A stretch of DNA of 64,000 nucleotides from Doryteuthis pealeii (taxonomy: Eukaryota; Mollusca; Cephalopoda; Myopsida; Loliginidae), in NCBI GenBank assembly GCA_023376005.1, contig CM042145.1:61115228-61179227 (forward strand), in the 5' to 3' direction. Numbering within the stretch: position 1 is the first letter of the stretch; every line of letters begins with the position of its first letter. The notes below the pieces were generated by a model. That model was not told the DNA's origin, ran no database searches, and saw only the letters and a list, made by a program, of their open reading frames with translations. This document shows, piece by piece, positions 9,752 through 20,284 of the stretch. The translations under genes and the position numbers were made by a program.

Positions 9752-9796
<45 letters not shown>
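9752..9796. repeat. (TA)n microsatellite
   Basis: Pure TA run on the right side of the hairpin insertion. Confidence 0.95.
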
Positions 9797-9799
<3 letters not shown>

Positions 9800-9984
9800 T
9801 TGCATGTTATTAGTATGTATATAACGCCAACACTATTAATAATCTGAAATGATTTTATTAATAATTGAGGTTTTAAAATAAAATCACGGAGAATGTGACG
9901 TAAATAACAAAGAGAATTATGACTTGAGGAGCTATATAGTTTCGGTTACAGACAGAAAAACACACAAATTCCATTATAATAAGA

Positions 9985-10550
9985 TTATTATGATTATTAT
10001 AAATACTACTACTGCGGTTATTATTATTAGTGCTAGATAAGAATAATTGAAATCAACATAAGTTTTGGTAAAAACTGTTGCATCTTTTTTTCATAAACCA
10101 CCTGTACTCCATCCTTTTTTTGTATCACCGCCAGATTGTTGTTAACGCTTCATAAACAACGATTCTTATGTTAAATAGAGAAAAGAATGATAAAGTGACA
10201 TTTCTTTTTGCTATATTATTCATTATAATGCATATCTTGTGATGAGGGTTGTATTTATTTTCGTCGGGTTTGAAAAGGTCGAGACAGAAGATAACTTTAA
10301 TGATATTACTGATGAAATCACTGTCCGAAGCAAACAACATCGAACTATTGGTATTCAGATGTCTAATGTAAATTGCGAAACTCAGCGAAGCATTTATAGT
10401 CTCATTGTTGAATGGTGAGCGGCCGGCTGAGTTTTGACCAAGGAATTCTAGCCAAACGTATCACCGGAATTTCTCTAATTGGACAAGACAGAATCATTGA
10501 CAGGTGAGAGATTGGATGGAATTCAAAGACGAAGAATTAAGCAGCAAATG
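9985..10550. other. No gene recognised
   Basis: AT-rich sequence with ATT trinucleotide runs. A minus-strand frame at 10125-10340 has no recognisable domain. The end grades into the purine array. Confidence 0.4.
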
Positions 10551-10554
10551 TGAG

Positions 10555-11700
10555 AAGAAAGGAAGGGGAGGAGCATGGAAAAGAGGAGGCCCAAAAGGAG
10601 AGAGAGAAAATGAAAGAAGGAGTGGAAAAAAGAGGGAGAGAGGGGGGGAAAAAGAGAGAGAGAGATGGCGGAAAAGGAGAGAGAGAGAGGGGGAAAAGGA
10701 GAGAGAGAGAAGGGGAAAAAGGAGAGAGAGAGAGGGGGAAAAGGAGAGAGAGAGAGGGGGAAGGAGAGGAGAGAGGGGAGGAGAGAGAGAGGGGGAACAA
10801 AGGAGAGAGAGAGGGGGAACAAAGGAGAGAGAGAGAGGGGGAACAAAGGAGAGAGAGAGAGGAGAGAGAGAGGGGGAACAAAGGAGAGAGAGAAGAGGAG
10901 AGAGAGAGGGGGGAAACAAGAGAGAGAGAGAGGGGGGAACAAAAGAGAGAGAGGGGGAAACAAAGGAGAGAGAGAGGGGAAACAAAGGAGAGAGAGAGGG
11001 GGGAACAAAGGAGAGAGAGAGGGGGAAACAAAGGAGAGAGAGAGGGGGAAACAAAGGAGAGAGGGGGGGAAAAAGAGAGAGAGGGGGAAAAAGGAGAGAG
11101 AGAGGGGGAAAAGGAGAGAGAGAGGGGGAAAAGGAGAGAGAGAGGGGGAAAAAGGAGAGGAGAGGGGGAAAAGGAGAGAGAGAAAAAGAGAGAGAAAAAA
11201 AGGAGAGAGAGACTTGAAAAAAAGATAGAGAAAGAAAGAAAGAGTGGAAAAGAGGGAGAGAGAGGGGGAAGAAAGAAAGTGGAAAAGGAGAGAGAGGGAG
11301 GGAAAGAAAGAGTGGAAAAGAAGTGAGTGGAAAAGGAGAGAGGGGGAAAGAGAGAAAGAGTGGAAAAGGGAGAGGGGGAAAGAGAGAAGAGTGGAAAAGG
11401 GGAGAGGGGGGAAAAGGGGAGAGGGGGAAAGAGAGGAAAAGGGGAGAGGGGGAAAGAGAGAAAGAGTGGAAAAGGGGAGAGGGGGAGAGGAAAAGGGGAG
11501 AGGAAAGGGGAGAGGGGGAAAGAGAGAAAAGAGTGGAAAATGGGAGGGAGGGAATGGAAAAGAGTGAAAAAAGAGAGATAGAAAGAAAGAAAGAGTGGAA
11601 AAAGGAGATAGAAAGAAAGAAAGAGAATGGAAAATGAGAGAAAAAGAAAGAGAAAGTCTGGAAAAGAGAAAAGAGACGGGAAATACTGGAAATGAAATAA
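10555..11700. repeat. Polypurine (GA-rich) minisatellite, about 1.1 kb
   Basis: The plus strand is almost entirely A and G, built from variable units of about 22-26 bases such as GAGAGAGAGGGGGAACAAAG and later GGGGAAAGAGAGAAAGAGTG. It gives long open frames on both strands (Arg/Glu/Gly/Lys or Ser/Leu/Phe/Pro rich), which are artefacts. It could form triplex DNA. Confidence 0.95.
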
Positions 11701-11717
11701 AGAAAAAGAATGAAGTT

Positions 11718-12092
11718 TGATTTGGTTTGTTTAATGGCATAATAACCCTGTGGGTTATTTAACGCCAAAAACTGTTCAAATGTTAGATAAAAGTTTCTAC
11801 TTATGTTTCCTTGATGTATTTTATATCTGATTCATAATTCATTATATATTTTTATTTCTCTCAAGAAGGATAAAATATCCATATTAGTATTTTCAAACAA
11901 ATCCCTCATATCATTTGCGTTGAAATATATCTTTCTGATTGGAGTGAAAGCTCCACACTCCATGAGGAAATGCTTGACAGTGCAGGGTGTTTGACATATC
12001 CTGAACCGTGATTGAGCCTGCTGCTTGAGCATTAGAGTCTGTAAATCTTGTATGGCCAATGCGCAGCCGAGCCAGTATTACTTCTAATAGAA
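11718..12092 (-). mobile_element. 3' end of a non-LTR retrotransposon (LARLRIGHT type)
   Basis: Minus-strand reading gives VILARLRIGHTRFTDS, then, after a frameshift, a segment with CQTPCTVKHFLMEC and a C-terminus DILSFLREIKIYNEL before a stop at 11832. LARLRIGHT followed by a Cys/His cluster with TVKH is the usual C-terminus after reverse transcriptase and RNase H in I/Jockey-superfamily LINEs. The first Cys of the cluster seems replaced by Phe. A 3' UTR of about 110 bases ends GGCGTTAAATAACCC, then TTATGCCATTAAACAAACC. Everything upstream is missing, so this is a 5'-truncated, dead copy. Confidence 0.8.
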
Positions 12093-12249
12093 TGAAAGAA
12101 GAACAGATGAAACGAAGAAAACATCAACAAAATACGTAAAAGGGAATCAGCAGGTGTTGGAAGTTATTAACACGAGGGGTAAGTAGACCTTAGGTAACCA
12201 GACAACATAAAAAAGAAGTTTTCTTTCGATCTTATTTTCATTGACAACA

Positions 12250-12524
12250 TATATATATTTACCAACCCCTCCGCACGAGCAGGATGTGACACAAGGTCAA
12301 TTTCTTAAGCTGAGTTCAACAGGTTTGAATTCAGAGTTTTCCTTCTCCTAGACGGTTGCCTAACCAGGGTTGAAGAGCCCAGTCTGCCCTACTATTTATC
12401 CATAGCTGGAGGGAGAGTAGGATTCATACCTTTCCCAAGGATATTAGCGCTAAGTGAAATGCAATTACCACATCCAGGATTTGAACTCGGAGCGACGAGT
12501 CCATTTCCCATGACTTTAATCAGT
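12250..12524 (-). mobile_element. SINE family B
   Basis: Plus strand begins in a TA tail (ATATATATTTACCAACCCC) and reads CCGCACGAGCAGGATGTG, CTTAAGCTGAG, CCTAGACGGTTGCC, CCATAGCTGGAGGG, and a tRNA-like head with box B complement GGATTTGAACTC. The 5' end of the head is eroded. About 275 bp. Confidence 0.8.
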
Positions 12525-12554
12525 TTGTTTTATTCATTATTCATGAGTACAATT

Positions 12555-13145
12555 TTTTCCGCCCAGTCGACTGGGGCGTTAGAATGCACCAACTGCACCT
12601 CTGCAGAGGGGTAAGGCTCCCCCAGTGGGGTCACCTGTTGGCCGTGGGTGGCGATCTGTGATGCTTAAGGATAGAACCCAGGTGGATGAGCAGTTCATGA
12701 TTTGCAATACTCCACTTTGGCCCTATCTTAGGCTAGACGGGCGGTTGGAGAGGGCCCCCTCCAATAAATCGGCTGGTCACGTCGAGCCCTAGCACATATG
12801 ATTTTCCCAACCCTATTGCCCTTATGGCAAGCCCCAACCCCTTTTTATCATATAGGTGCTAGAAGGCGGTGACTGGGGTCTACATGTTCTGGGAATGACG
12901 TTAAACTATCTGATGGTAAGGTTCCAGTTTTGGAGGTTTGGGGAATGTGGAGCACCCCTTCATCACCATTGCTCCCTGGTCCACTCTGACCCGAAGTGGT
13001 AGTACCTGTTAGGGTCCCATCCATGGGTTAAATAGAAAAACATGAGTTAATAAACAAAATTGTATTATCCATTAAGAATTGATTCATTTCAAAACTTTAT
13101 CGGCATTAAATAACCCACTGAGGTTGATATGTCGTAAAACAAAAC
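12555..13145 (+). mobile_element. Element A, near full length
   Basis: It begins CAGTCGACTGGGGCGTTAG and includes CACCTCTGCAGAGG, CACCTGTTGGCCGTGG, a block GGATAGAACCCAGGTGGATG, GACGGGCGGTTGGAGAGG, CCAACCCTATTGCCCTTATG, GGTCTACATGTTCTGGG and the A1 tail. It ends TTGATATGTCGTAAAACAAA, an A-rich terminus. No open frame of note. It is the best guide to family A length (about 590 bp). Confidence 0.75.
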
Positions 13146-13164
13146 AAACCATCAAACCGTCAAT

Positions 13165-13685
13165 TTTTTTTTCAAACTCAATTTTGGAACACATTTGTTT
13201 CTATTTACTCCATGGATGGAGCCCTAACACGTAATACCACTCCGGGTAAGAGTGGACCTGAGAGCTATGTTGATGAAGGGATCCTTTTTATATTCCCCAG
13301 AACTCCAGAATTGAAACTTCGCCATCAGATAGATTTTAACGTCATACCCAGGATATTAAGACCATCAGACACCGCTTTCTAGCATATAGATGAAAGAAAT
13401 GGTTGGGGCTTGCGATAAGGGCAACAGAGTTGGGACAATCATATAGGTGCTAAGGCTTAACGTGACCAGCCGATTGATCGGAAGGGACCTCTCCGATCGC
13501 CGGTTTAGCATAAGGGCCAAAGTGGAGTGTTGCATGTCATGGACTACTCAGCCACCACAGTTCTATAGTTTGCTACCCACAGCCAACAGGTGGTCCCATT
13601 AGAGGATTATTACTCCTCTGCAGAGGTGCAGTCGGTGTATTCTAACGCCTCAACTGACAAGACTGTCGAGTGTTAGAGAAAGTCA
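13165..13685 (-). mobile_element. Element A, inverted next to the previous copy
   Basis: Plus strand reads from near the 3' end (TTTACTCCATGGATGG) back to the 5' end (GCCTCAACTGACAAGACTGT), including CCAGCCGATTGATCGG, CCTCTGCAGAGGTGC and GCCACCACAGTTC. It forms a tail-to-tail inverted pair with 12555-13145. Confidence 0.75.
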
Positions 13686-14355
13686 CTTCTCAGTAACTAT
13701 GTAGCAACTAAGTTTGGTAATCTGCTACGGGTGCCCGAAAAAGCAGCTGCACAAAAATCCCTGGAATTTACTCTAATAGGGTCAAACAATTACTGGAAAC
13801 GAAGTGGAAGGCTAGATGATACAGCAGCTGAAACGTTGTCTTTATACATGCCACAATGAAGATGAGGACAACAGTCCAAAATATCAAAATTATTCACATC
13901 AAGCCTAATATAAAAAAAAATACAACTGAATTTCTGATGATATGGATCAGTATTCAGAATCCGAGTTGCTTGAACATTTTACAAGTAGGAGGCTATCCCT
14001 CTAGAAAGGGCTCGACGGGCAAATTATTTTTTTCCTCTTGAATTAATTGGTTGTAACTTTTAAGCTGTTAATTGAATGAGATTCGTTTGTTTTAAACTTG
14101 CCAAGAGGGAAAATTGATTGCCAATGAGTTAAAAGGTAACTTTTTTTCTTTTATATTGGCAAGAGAAAATCTTTAATTAGTTCAAAGCCTACAGTGCCAA
14201 AATGGTAAAAATATGGAGTGACTAATTCTATGTATAAACAACCTTTTTTGTAAAATAAATCTTCTGATAAGTTTAGTATGTGTCAGTGGCCTTTTGAGAA
14301 TCTGGATAAAACGGAGAGTTAATTAGTTTTCGCAATTAAATAATTAAACAATGTC

Positions 14356-14360
<5 letters not shown>
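13686..14360. other. No gene recognised
   Basis: AT-rich; a 61-codon frame at 13856-14041 has no recognisable domain. Confidence 0.4.
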
Positions 14361-14412
<52 letters not shown>

Positions 14413-14424
14413 CGTGCGTGTTAA
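14361..14424. repeat. Compound (TA)n-(TG)n microsatellite
   Basis: A TA run passes directly into TG and then GCGTGCG repeats. Confidence 0.95.
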
Positions 14425-15142
14425 ATATATATTTCGCGTCTGACAAGTTTTTTTTTTATCTTTTGCAATCTTCTGATCAGTTTTTAACCTCAGGGTGGAG
14501 TCGTTTAATAAGACTACCAGAGTTTTTTATCCCTAGTATTTTCAGCCCTTCATAGTGCCATCTCGAGGGGAAGATGTAATTGTGTTGATTTCTGACTCTT
14601 TTTAAACACGCAAAGTGGTTAAACAACGGAGTAGCTGTAGGAGTAAGAGGAGAAACTCACAGGAATTATATGAAATGTTGTGGGGAATGGGGGTGTAGAA
14701 TTGGCGGTAAATTATTTATAGACATTTTAGGATGTTACTGCTACATTCAAAATTAATCTTATTTAAAGTGTTTTTTTAAGGATTACGGATGAAAGCTTTG
14801 GTGGACTTATCAACCGACTCCACCCTGATGTTAAAAAAAAACTATCCGGAAAACTGGAAAAGATCGAGAAATAACTCGTCAGAAACGCACAAAGGAAAAA
14901 TGTGCCCAAGTGTGTGTATATATAAAAAGTGTGTGTGTATGTGTGTGTTAAATAGCGTGTTTGTTTTCGTTTTATTCATTTTCTATTTGTAAATTCTGCT
15001 CGAATGAGAGTGAAGTACTTGTGCACACTTCCTAGGATCCAATGGTCTTCCCAGAAACCTATTTCTGGGATCAAATCCTATGATCTCTATCCAGGGAAAT
15101 GTAACTAAATATACAACATGTAGAGGTTATCCCCCTGATAGG
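14425..15142. other. No gene recognised
   Basis: Unique-looking sequence; short TG-rich tract at 14913-14950. Confidence 0.4.
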
Positions 15143-15170
15143 GTAGAAGCAATAATTTTATTGCTTCTAC
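15143..15170. repeat. Short perfect hairpin, 13-bp arms
   Basis: GTAGAAGCAATAA and TTATTGCTTCTAC are separated by two bases, at the start of the adjoining family F copy. Confidence 0.8.
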
Positions 15171-15440
15171 ACCATTGCAGCGGGATTCCAATTAGCGTCG
15201 AATTGGCAGACAAGGAAGCGAGCTGTAACTCAATACAGTCCATGCATTGCTTGTAGCATATCACAGAATTATGGATATTTATGGATCAAAGTGTATACAC
15301 TGAAAATCAGCTGCCAATCAGAATCCAGGGAATGAGTTTGGCCAAAGTACATAATAGAACAACCCAAACCTGAATATAAACCACCTACCAACATTGATGG
15401 TCAAATCAGATTCAACTTGTAATACACATGAATGTTGATT
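15166..15440 (+). repeat. Family F (LTR-like) copy, degraded
   Basis: Contains GGGATTCCAATTAGCGTCGA, AATTGGCAGACAAGGAAG, AGCTGTAACTCAATACAGTC, CAGCTGCCAATCAGAATCC and GAATATAAACCACC (TATA-like). Termini are not clean. Confidence 0.55.
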
Positions 15441-15498
15441 GCCTAATACAAAATTCTCCATAACAACAAATAAAATTATCATCTAAATGTTATATATA

Positions 15499-16232
15499 CT
15501 AGCAAATATATGCACCCTCTGGGTGCAAGTATTTAAGTTTTAATGTAATAAAATATCGTATTAAATTAGAAAAGCTAATGAAACTAAATAAGAATGCAGA
15601 TAAAAAGATTTTAAACAGAGGGAGTATAATAAAAAATGGAACAACTGAAACTTACTCTTCCATCACTCTCGTCTTTCATTGTTATGAAACTAAATAAGAA
15701 TGCAGATAAAAAGATTTGAAACAGAGGGAGTATAATAAAAAATGGAACAACTGAAACTTACTCTTCCATCACTCTCGTCGTTCATTGTTATTTTTTCTAA
15801 TTTAAGTATTTAGTTATAAGAGGAAGTAAAGAATAAAATGACAGTTATTTTATCTTGTTAATGGATTTCATTTAAGATTCATTGAAGAGACTTTTGCTTA
15901 TATTCATTAAAATAAAACCAAACAGTTAGAAATCAATAATACCAAGCACATATTTATTAAATTCGATTTTTTAATATTAATATGCAAATTAGCCTTCCCG
16001 TTCACACAGTAAACTGCTATTTTGTTGAATATATAAATATAATTGCATGTTGTCAGTACGTAGACATAGTTAACAGTATTAATAATGTAAGACAATTTTA
16101 TTAATAATTGAGGTTTAGATAAAAAATAAAATCATGGAGAATGTGATGTCGATAACTAAGAGAATTGTGACTTGAGTAGGAATATAGTTTCGGTTACAGA
16201 CAGAAAAACACACAATCTCCATTATAATAAGA
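15499..16232 (-). mobile_element. Helitron-like family E, complete ends
   Basis: Minus strand starts TCTTATTATAATGGAGATTG (16232 down) next to a host A and ends with a hairpin (GCACCCAGAGGGTGC), an ATATATTTG spacer, and CTAG at 15499-15502 before a host T. This matches the Helitron rules: 5' TC, subterminal 3' hairpin, 3' CTRR, insertion between A and T. No transposase is encoded. An internal 106-bp tandem duplication starts at about 15580 and 15686. Confidence 0.8.
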
Positions 16233-16269
16233 TATTTTGAGGAAGTATTAAATGTATTACTCTTCTGTT

Positions 16270-16490
16270 GGTTGGTTTAGTGATTTTAATGGCATATCAA
16301 CCCGTCCGGGATTATGTCATGCCCAACGGTTAGGAAGTAATACATATCGTGTATTTATATTTATACTTTTTAGTAATTGGTTTTAACAATGTGTTAGCAT
16401 TATTGGGGATTATATTGTATGGTATTGATTAGTTTCATGTCTATATTCTATGGTATAATTGTATTTCTTCTGTGTAACTATTTCAATCTG
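16270..16490 (-). mobile_element. LINE 3' UTR and last codons
   Basis: Minus strand reads EEIQLYHRI then stop (near 16450), followed by a 3' UTR almost identical to that at 28.9-29.1 kb. It ends in GGCATGACATAATCCC and GTTGATATGCCATTAAAATC. It is a severely 5'-truncated copy of the LARLRIGHT-type LINE. Confidence 0.7.
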
Positions 16491-16529
16491 CATCTTATAG
16501 TTTTTAAATAACCATGGTATATACAAACA

Positions 16530-16625
16530 ATTGATTGGTTTTATCGGCATATCAACACATTTAGGGTTATTTTGTGCCTACGGTTTAGGAAAATGGTGTT
16601 CATTGTACATTTATATTTACTTTTG
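16530..16625 (-). mobile_element. LINE tail fragment
   Basis: Plus strand GGTTTTATCGGCATATCAAC, then GGGTTATTTTGTGCCTACGG, is the complement of the LINE/SINE tail. It lies directly before the satellite array. Confidence 0.55.
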
Positions 16626-16654
16626 TTGTGAAATTGTTTCTTAAAGAGTATTTG

Positions 16655-18375
16655 GCATACAGTTATATGATATTAAGTATTCCTAGCTAATAAATAATTT
16701 GCACACAGTCATATGATATCAAGTATTCCTATCTAATACAAATAATTTGCACACAGTTTATATGATATCAAGTATTTCTATCCAATACAAATAATTTGCA
16801 CACAGTTATATGATATCAAGTATTTCTATCTAATACAAATAATTTGCAGATAGTTTATGATATCAAGTATTCCTATCTAATAAAATAATTTGCACACAGT
16901 TATATGATATCAAGTATTCCTATCTAATAAAAATATTGCACACAGTTATATGATATTAAGTATTCCTATCTAATAAGAATAATCTGCACACAGTTTATAT
17001 GATATCAAGTATTCCTATCTAATACAAATAAATTGCACAGTTATATGATATCAAGTATTTCTATCCAATACAAATAATTTGCACAGTTATATGATATCAA
17101 GTATTCCTATCTAATACAAATAATCTGCACACAGTTATATGATATCAAGTATTCCTATCTAATACAAATAATCTGCACACAGTTATATGATATCAAGTAT
17201 TCCTATCTAATACAAATAATCTGCACACAGTTATATGATATCAAGTATTTCTATCTAATACAAATAATTTGCACAGTTATATGATATCAAGTATTCCTAT
17301 CTAATACAAATATTTGCACACAGTTATATGATATCAAGTATTCCTATCTAATACAAATAATTTGCAGATAGTTTAATGATATCAGTATTCCTCTATTACA
17401 AATAATTGCACACAGTTATATGATATAAGTATTCCTATCTAATAATTTGCACACAGTTATATGATATCAAGTATTCCTATCTAATAAAAATAATTTGCAC
17501 AGTTATATGATATCAAGTATTCTATCTAATAAAAATAATTTGCACACAGTTATATGATATTAAGTATTCCTATCTAATAAGAATAATCTGCACACAGTTA
17601 TATGATATCAAGTATTCCTATCTAATACAAAAAATTGCACAGTTATATGATATCAAGTATTTCTATCCAAATACAAATAATTTGCACACAGTTATATGAT
17701 ATCAAGTATTCCTATCTAATACAAATAATCTGCACACAGTTATATGATATCAAGTATTCCTATCTAATACAAATAATCTGCACACAGTTATATATGATAT
17801 CAAGTATTCCTATCTAATACAAATAATCTGCAACAGTTATATGATATCAAGTTATATGATATCAGTATTCCTATCTAATACAAAATAATTTGCACACAGT
17901 TATATGATATCAAGTATTCCTATCTAATACAAATAATTTGCAGATAGTTATATGATATCAAGTATTCCTATCTATTACAAATAATTTGCACACAGTTATA
18001 TGATATCAAGTATTCCTATCTAATACAAATAATTTGCACACAGTTATATGATATCAAGTATTCCTATCTAATAAAAATAATTTGCACACAGTTATATGAT
18101 ATCAAGTATTCCTATCTAATAATATTTGCACACAGTTATATGATATCAAGTATTTCTATCTAATACAATAATCTGCACACAGTCATATGATATCAAGTAT
18201 TTCTATCTAATACAAATAATCTGCACACAGTCATATGATATCAAGTATTTCTATCTAATACAAATAATCTGCACACAGTCATATGATATCAAGTATTTCT
18301 ATCTAATACAAATAATCTGCACACAGTCATATGATATCAAGTATTCCTATCTAATAAAAATAATTTGCACAGTTT
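16655..18375 (+). repeat. 48-bp satellite/minisatellite array, about 36 copies
   Basis: The unit contains CACACAGTTATATGATATC, AAGTATTCCTATCTAATAC and AAATAATCTG. Copies vary by small deletions and by a few switches: CTG/TTG, TTCC/TTTC and ACACAG/AGATAG. Clusters of similar variants (for example four GTCATATG copies near 18180-18330) point to local expansion. The peptide frame at 17635-17817 is a by-product. Confidence 0.95.
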
Positions 18376-18486
18376 TATGTTTTCAATTATCAAAAATCTA
18401 ATACTAACAACTATGATTTAAAGAAATTATTTCTATTTTTCCCACGGTTATTTGGTCTAAATTAACTAATATGATAATAATCATAA

Positions 18487-18935
18487 CTAGCTGAACTTGT
18501 GGATATACCACAGTAGGATAATTTCAATATTACAACGTTTGATATGTTTACTTAACAGCTATTGCAAAATAGTTCAATATATAAAAAGTATGATAATCTT
18601 TATTTAACGCTTTCACACTCTTTCTTTCCTTCTTTTCATTTTGTTCGATTTAAACAGATTAACGTTATCCCCCTCTCTATATTTTTCCCTACTTTCTTTC
18701 CTATTATATTTTTCTCTGTAGCATGTCCTTTTTATTCCATTTTTCTTTCTTTACGGAATGATCCATTATTTAGCTGAGGTAACGACACCCATATTCCGCA
18801 GATAAGCAACACGAGATAATCAGGATTTACATTTTTACATTCCATCTTGGACGATTTGGAGGGTCTAATTTTTAATCGACGTTGTTGCAAGATGATAACA
18901 GTCGGTAGATTAAGAAACAGGTGTATTAATATAGA
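18487..18935 (-). mobile_element. Helitron-like family G, complete ends
   Basis: Minus strand begins TCTATATTAATACACCTG (18935 down, host A beside it) and ends TTCAGCTAG with CTAG at 18487-18490. It has the conserved blocks TGAGGTAACGACACCC and TTTGATATGTTTACTTAAC on the plus strand. About 450 bp, no coding. It directly follows the satellite. Confidence 0.7.
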
Positions 18936-19063
18936 TATTTAGTAAACGATTATAGCGTCAAGTAATTATTCTTAATACAAATAATTTACAGATACATTAA
19001 GTATTGCCATCAAATAAGAATAATTTTAAATATATCAATTTGACCCATTGACCTGGTGTAATG

Positions 19064-19206
19064 GCAATTTTGGGAGTTCAAACTGTAGTCGCGCTATTAT
19101 GATCACTTTAGAATGAATACTCTTGTGAAAAGTATGAACACCTCGTCCCTAAGCAAGTATAGCTTTCGAATTAAATAACGCAAGGGTTGATATGCCATTA
19201 AACAAA
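19064..19206 (+). mobile_element. SINE family C
   Basis: Box A-like TGGTGTAATGGCAA and box B-like GGGAGTTCAAACTG are followed by the C body and a tail ATTAAATAACGCAAGGGTTG, then ATATGCCATTAAACAAAG. Short, diverged copy. Confidence 0.6.
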
Positions 19207-19332
19207 GAACCCAAACAAAATAACTTTACTCATGTATGGTGGCTTATCATGGCAACTATTATGCATGGTTGAGCTGTTAACTGGATATGTTCTCTTGCTG
19301 CTGCTAGGTCAAATCAGCCTTTCTTTATATAC

Positions 19333-19420
19333 GAGGGTTGACTGAAAATTCATAAGCTGACCAAGATACTCACATTGAATGTGGTTTATTTTATTTTTTA
19401 AAAAGTCCCTCTTACAGTCC
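19333..19420 (+). mobile_element. Possible mariner-like terminal fragment
   Basis: TACGAGGGTTGACTGAAAA resembles mariner terminal inverted repeats and is similar to the TACGAGGGTGAGTAAAAAA end next to the transposase at 48957. No transposase follows. Confidence 0.35.
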
Positions 19421-19531
19421 ACCTACAGTAGATTTGATGTCATGTAGTTACTACTAGAATAGGCTCAGTCTTAATTAGCGATCTATTTCACTTCAGGATT
19501 GATTTTTTTTATTGATTTGTTTTGTTTTTGA

Positions 19532-19772
19532 GACCATATGACCTTTAGGCACCCCTTTTGCTATCTCGATTCGTGGGGACATTTCTTCCATTTACACCGT
19601 CAAAATCCGGTTAATTGTTAACAGACGATTTTTAGAGGGTTTTTTTTATAATAAAACTAACCCCTAACTCTAAGCCTAACCTCTAACAAACAACCGGATT
19701 TTCACGGTGTTAATGGAAAAAGTGTCCCCACGAATAGAGATCACAAAAAGGGGGCCTAAAGGTCATATGGTC
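19532..19772. mobile_element. MITE with roughly 85-bp terminal inverted repeats
   Basis: Ends are GACCATATGACCTTTAGGC and its complement. Arms share ATTCGTGGGGACA, CATTTACACCGT-type and AATCCGGTT blocks. The spacer contains TTTTAGAGGG and AACCCCTAACTCTAAGCC. A relative lies at 59713-59916. About 240 bp, non-coding. Confidence 0.75.
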
Positions 19773-20280
19773 CTGTTTTTGTTTTGTTTTTTTTGTTTGT
19801 TTTTTTTTTTGTTGTTGTTTGTTTTTTGGTTTAAACCAATCCTGTAAATTAAATTTTAGAAAAGTCTAGATGGGAACTACACAAGGACGCTTCATACTGT
19901 CCTACCCCCCCCCAAAAAAAAACAAAACCAGCTGTACAGCCACTTACACGACAGTCAGGATTGAACACCGATCGTATTGCCTATAAGTAGCTTGAGGTTG
20001 AACTTTTCATCCCACTCTCATAGTGCTCGAGTGGCTCAGATCAGTTTTTCTTACAGTCATGTAGCTTAGATTCTGATTGGTCAGAAAATATTTTTGGTCC
20101 TTTATTCTTATCTTTGTCCCTGATGTAGGTGCGTAGAGTCGAGATAGAACAGAATCGTAGACATGTTTACAAAATGTTACATAGTTTATTTTGAAATGTT
20201 TGTCGGTCTGATTCAGTATATTTCCGTTTAGCCTCCACTGTTTTCTGTTTCATTGCAACATTGGACTTTGTCCAAGACTT
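19773..20280. other. No gene recognised; T-rich and short C/A runs
   Basis: A (T,G)-rich stretch at 19770-19840 and a C9A9 run near 19905. A GATTCTGATTGGTCAG block at about 20070 faintly resembles family F. No gene. Confidence 0.4.
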
Positions 20281-20284
20281 GAAA

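Larger units (their letters stand above)
9068..9984 (-). mobile_element. Helitron-like family E carrying a hairpin insertion
   Basis: Minus strand starts TCTTATTATAATGG (9984 down) and ends in CTAG at 9068-9071 beside a host T. The subterminal hairpin is degraded in this copy. Family E copies normally measure about 620-735 bp; this one is about 917 bp because a TA-flanked inverted repeat (9529-9695) lies in the middle. No Rep/helicase coding is present, so it would depend on an autonomous Helitron. Confidence 0.65.

Noticed and set aside
10494..11768. 424- and 405-codon minus frames, 237-258-codon plus frames
   Set aside because: Open only because the GA array lacks stops on either strand.
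16655..18375. CRISPR-like array of regular repeats
   Set aside because: Units are contiguous with no unique spacers; eukaryotic satellite.
19655..19690. Telomere-like repeat (CCCCTAACTCTAAGCC)
   Set aside because: Too short and irregular; it is the spacer of the MITE.
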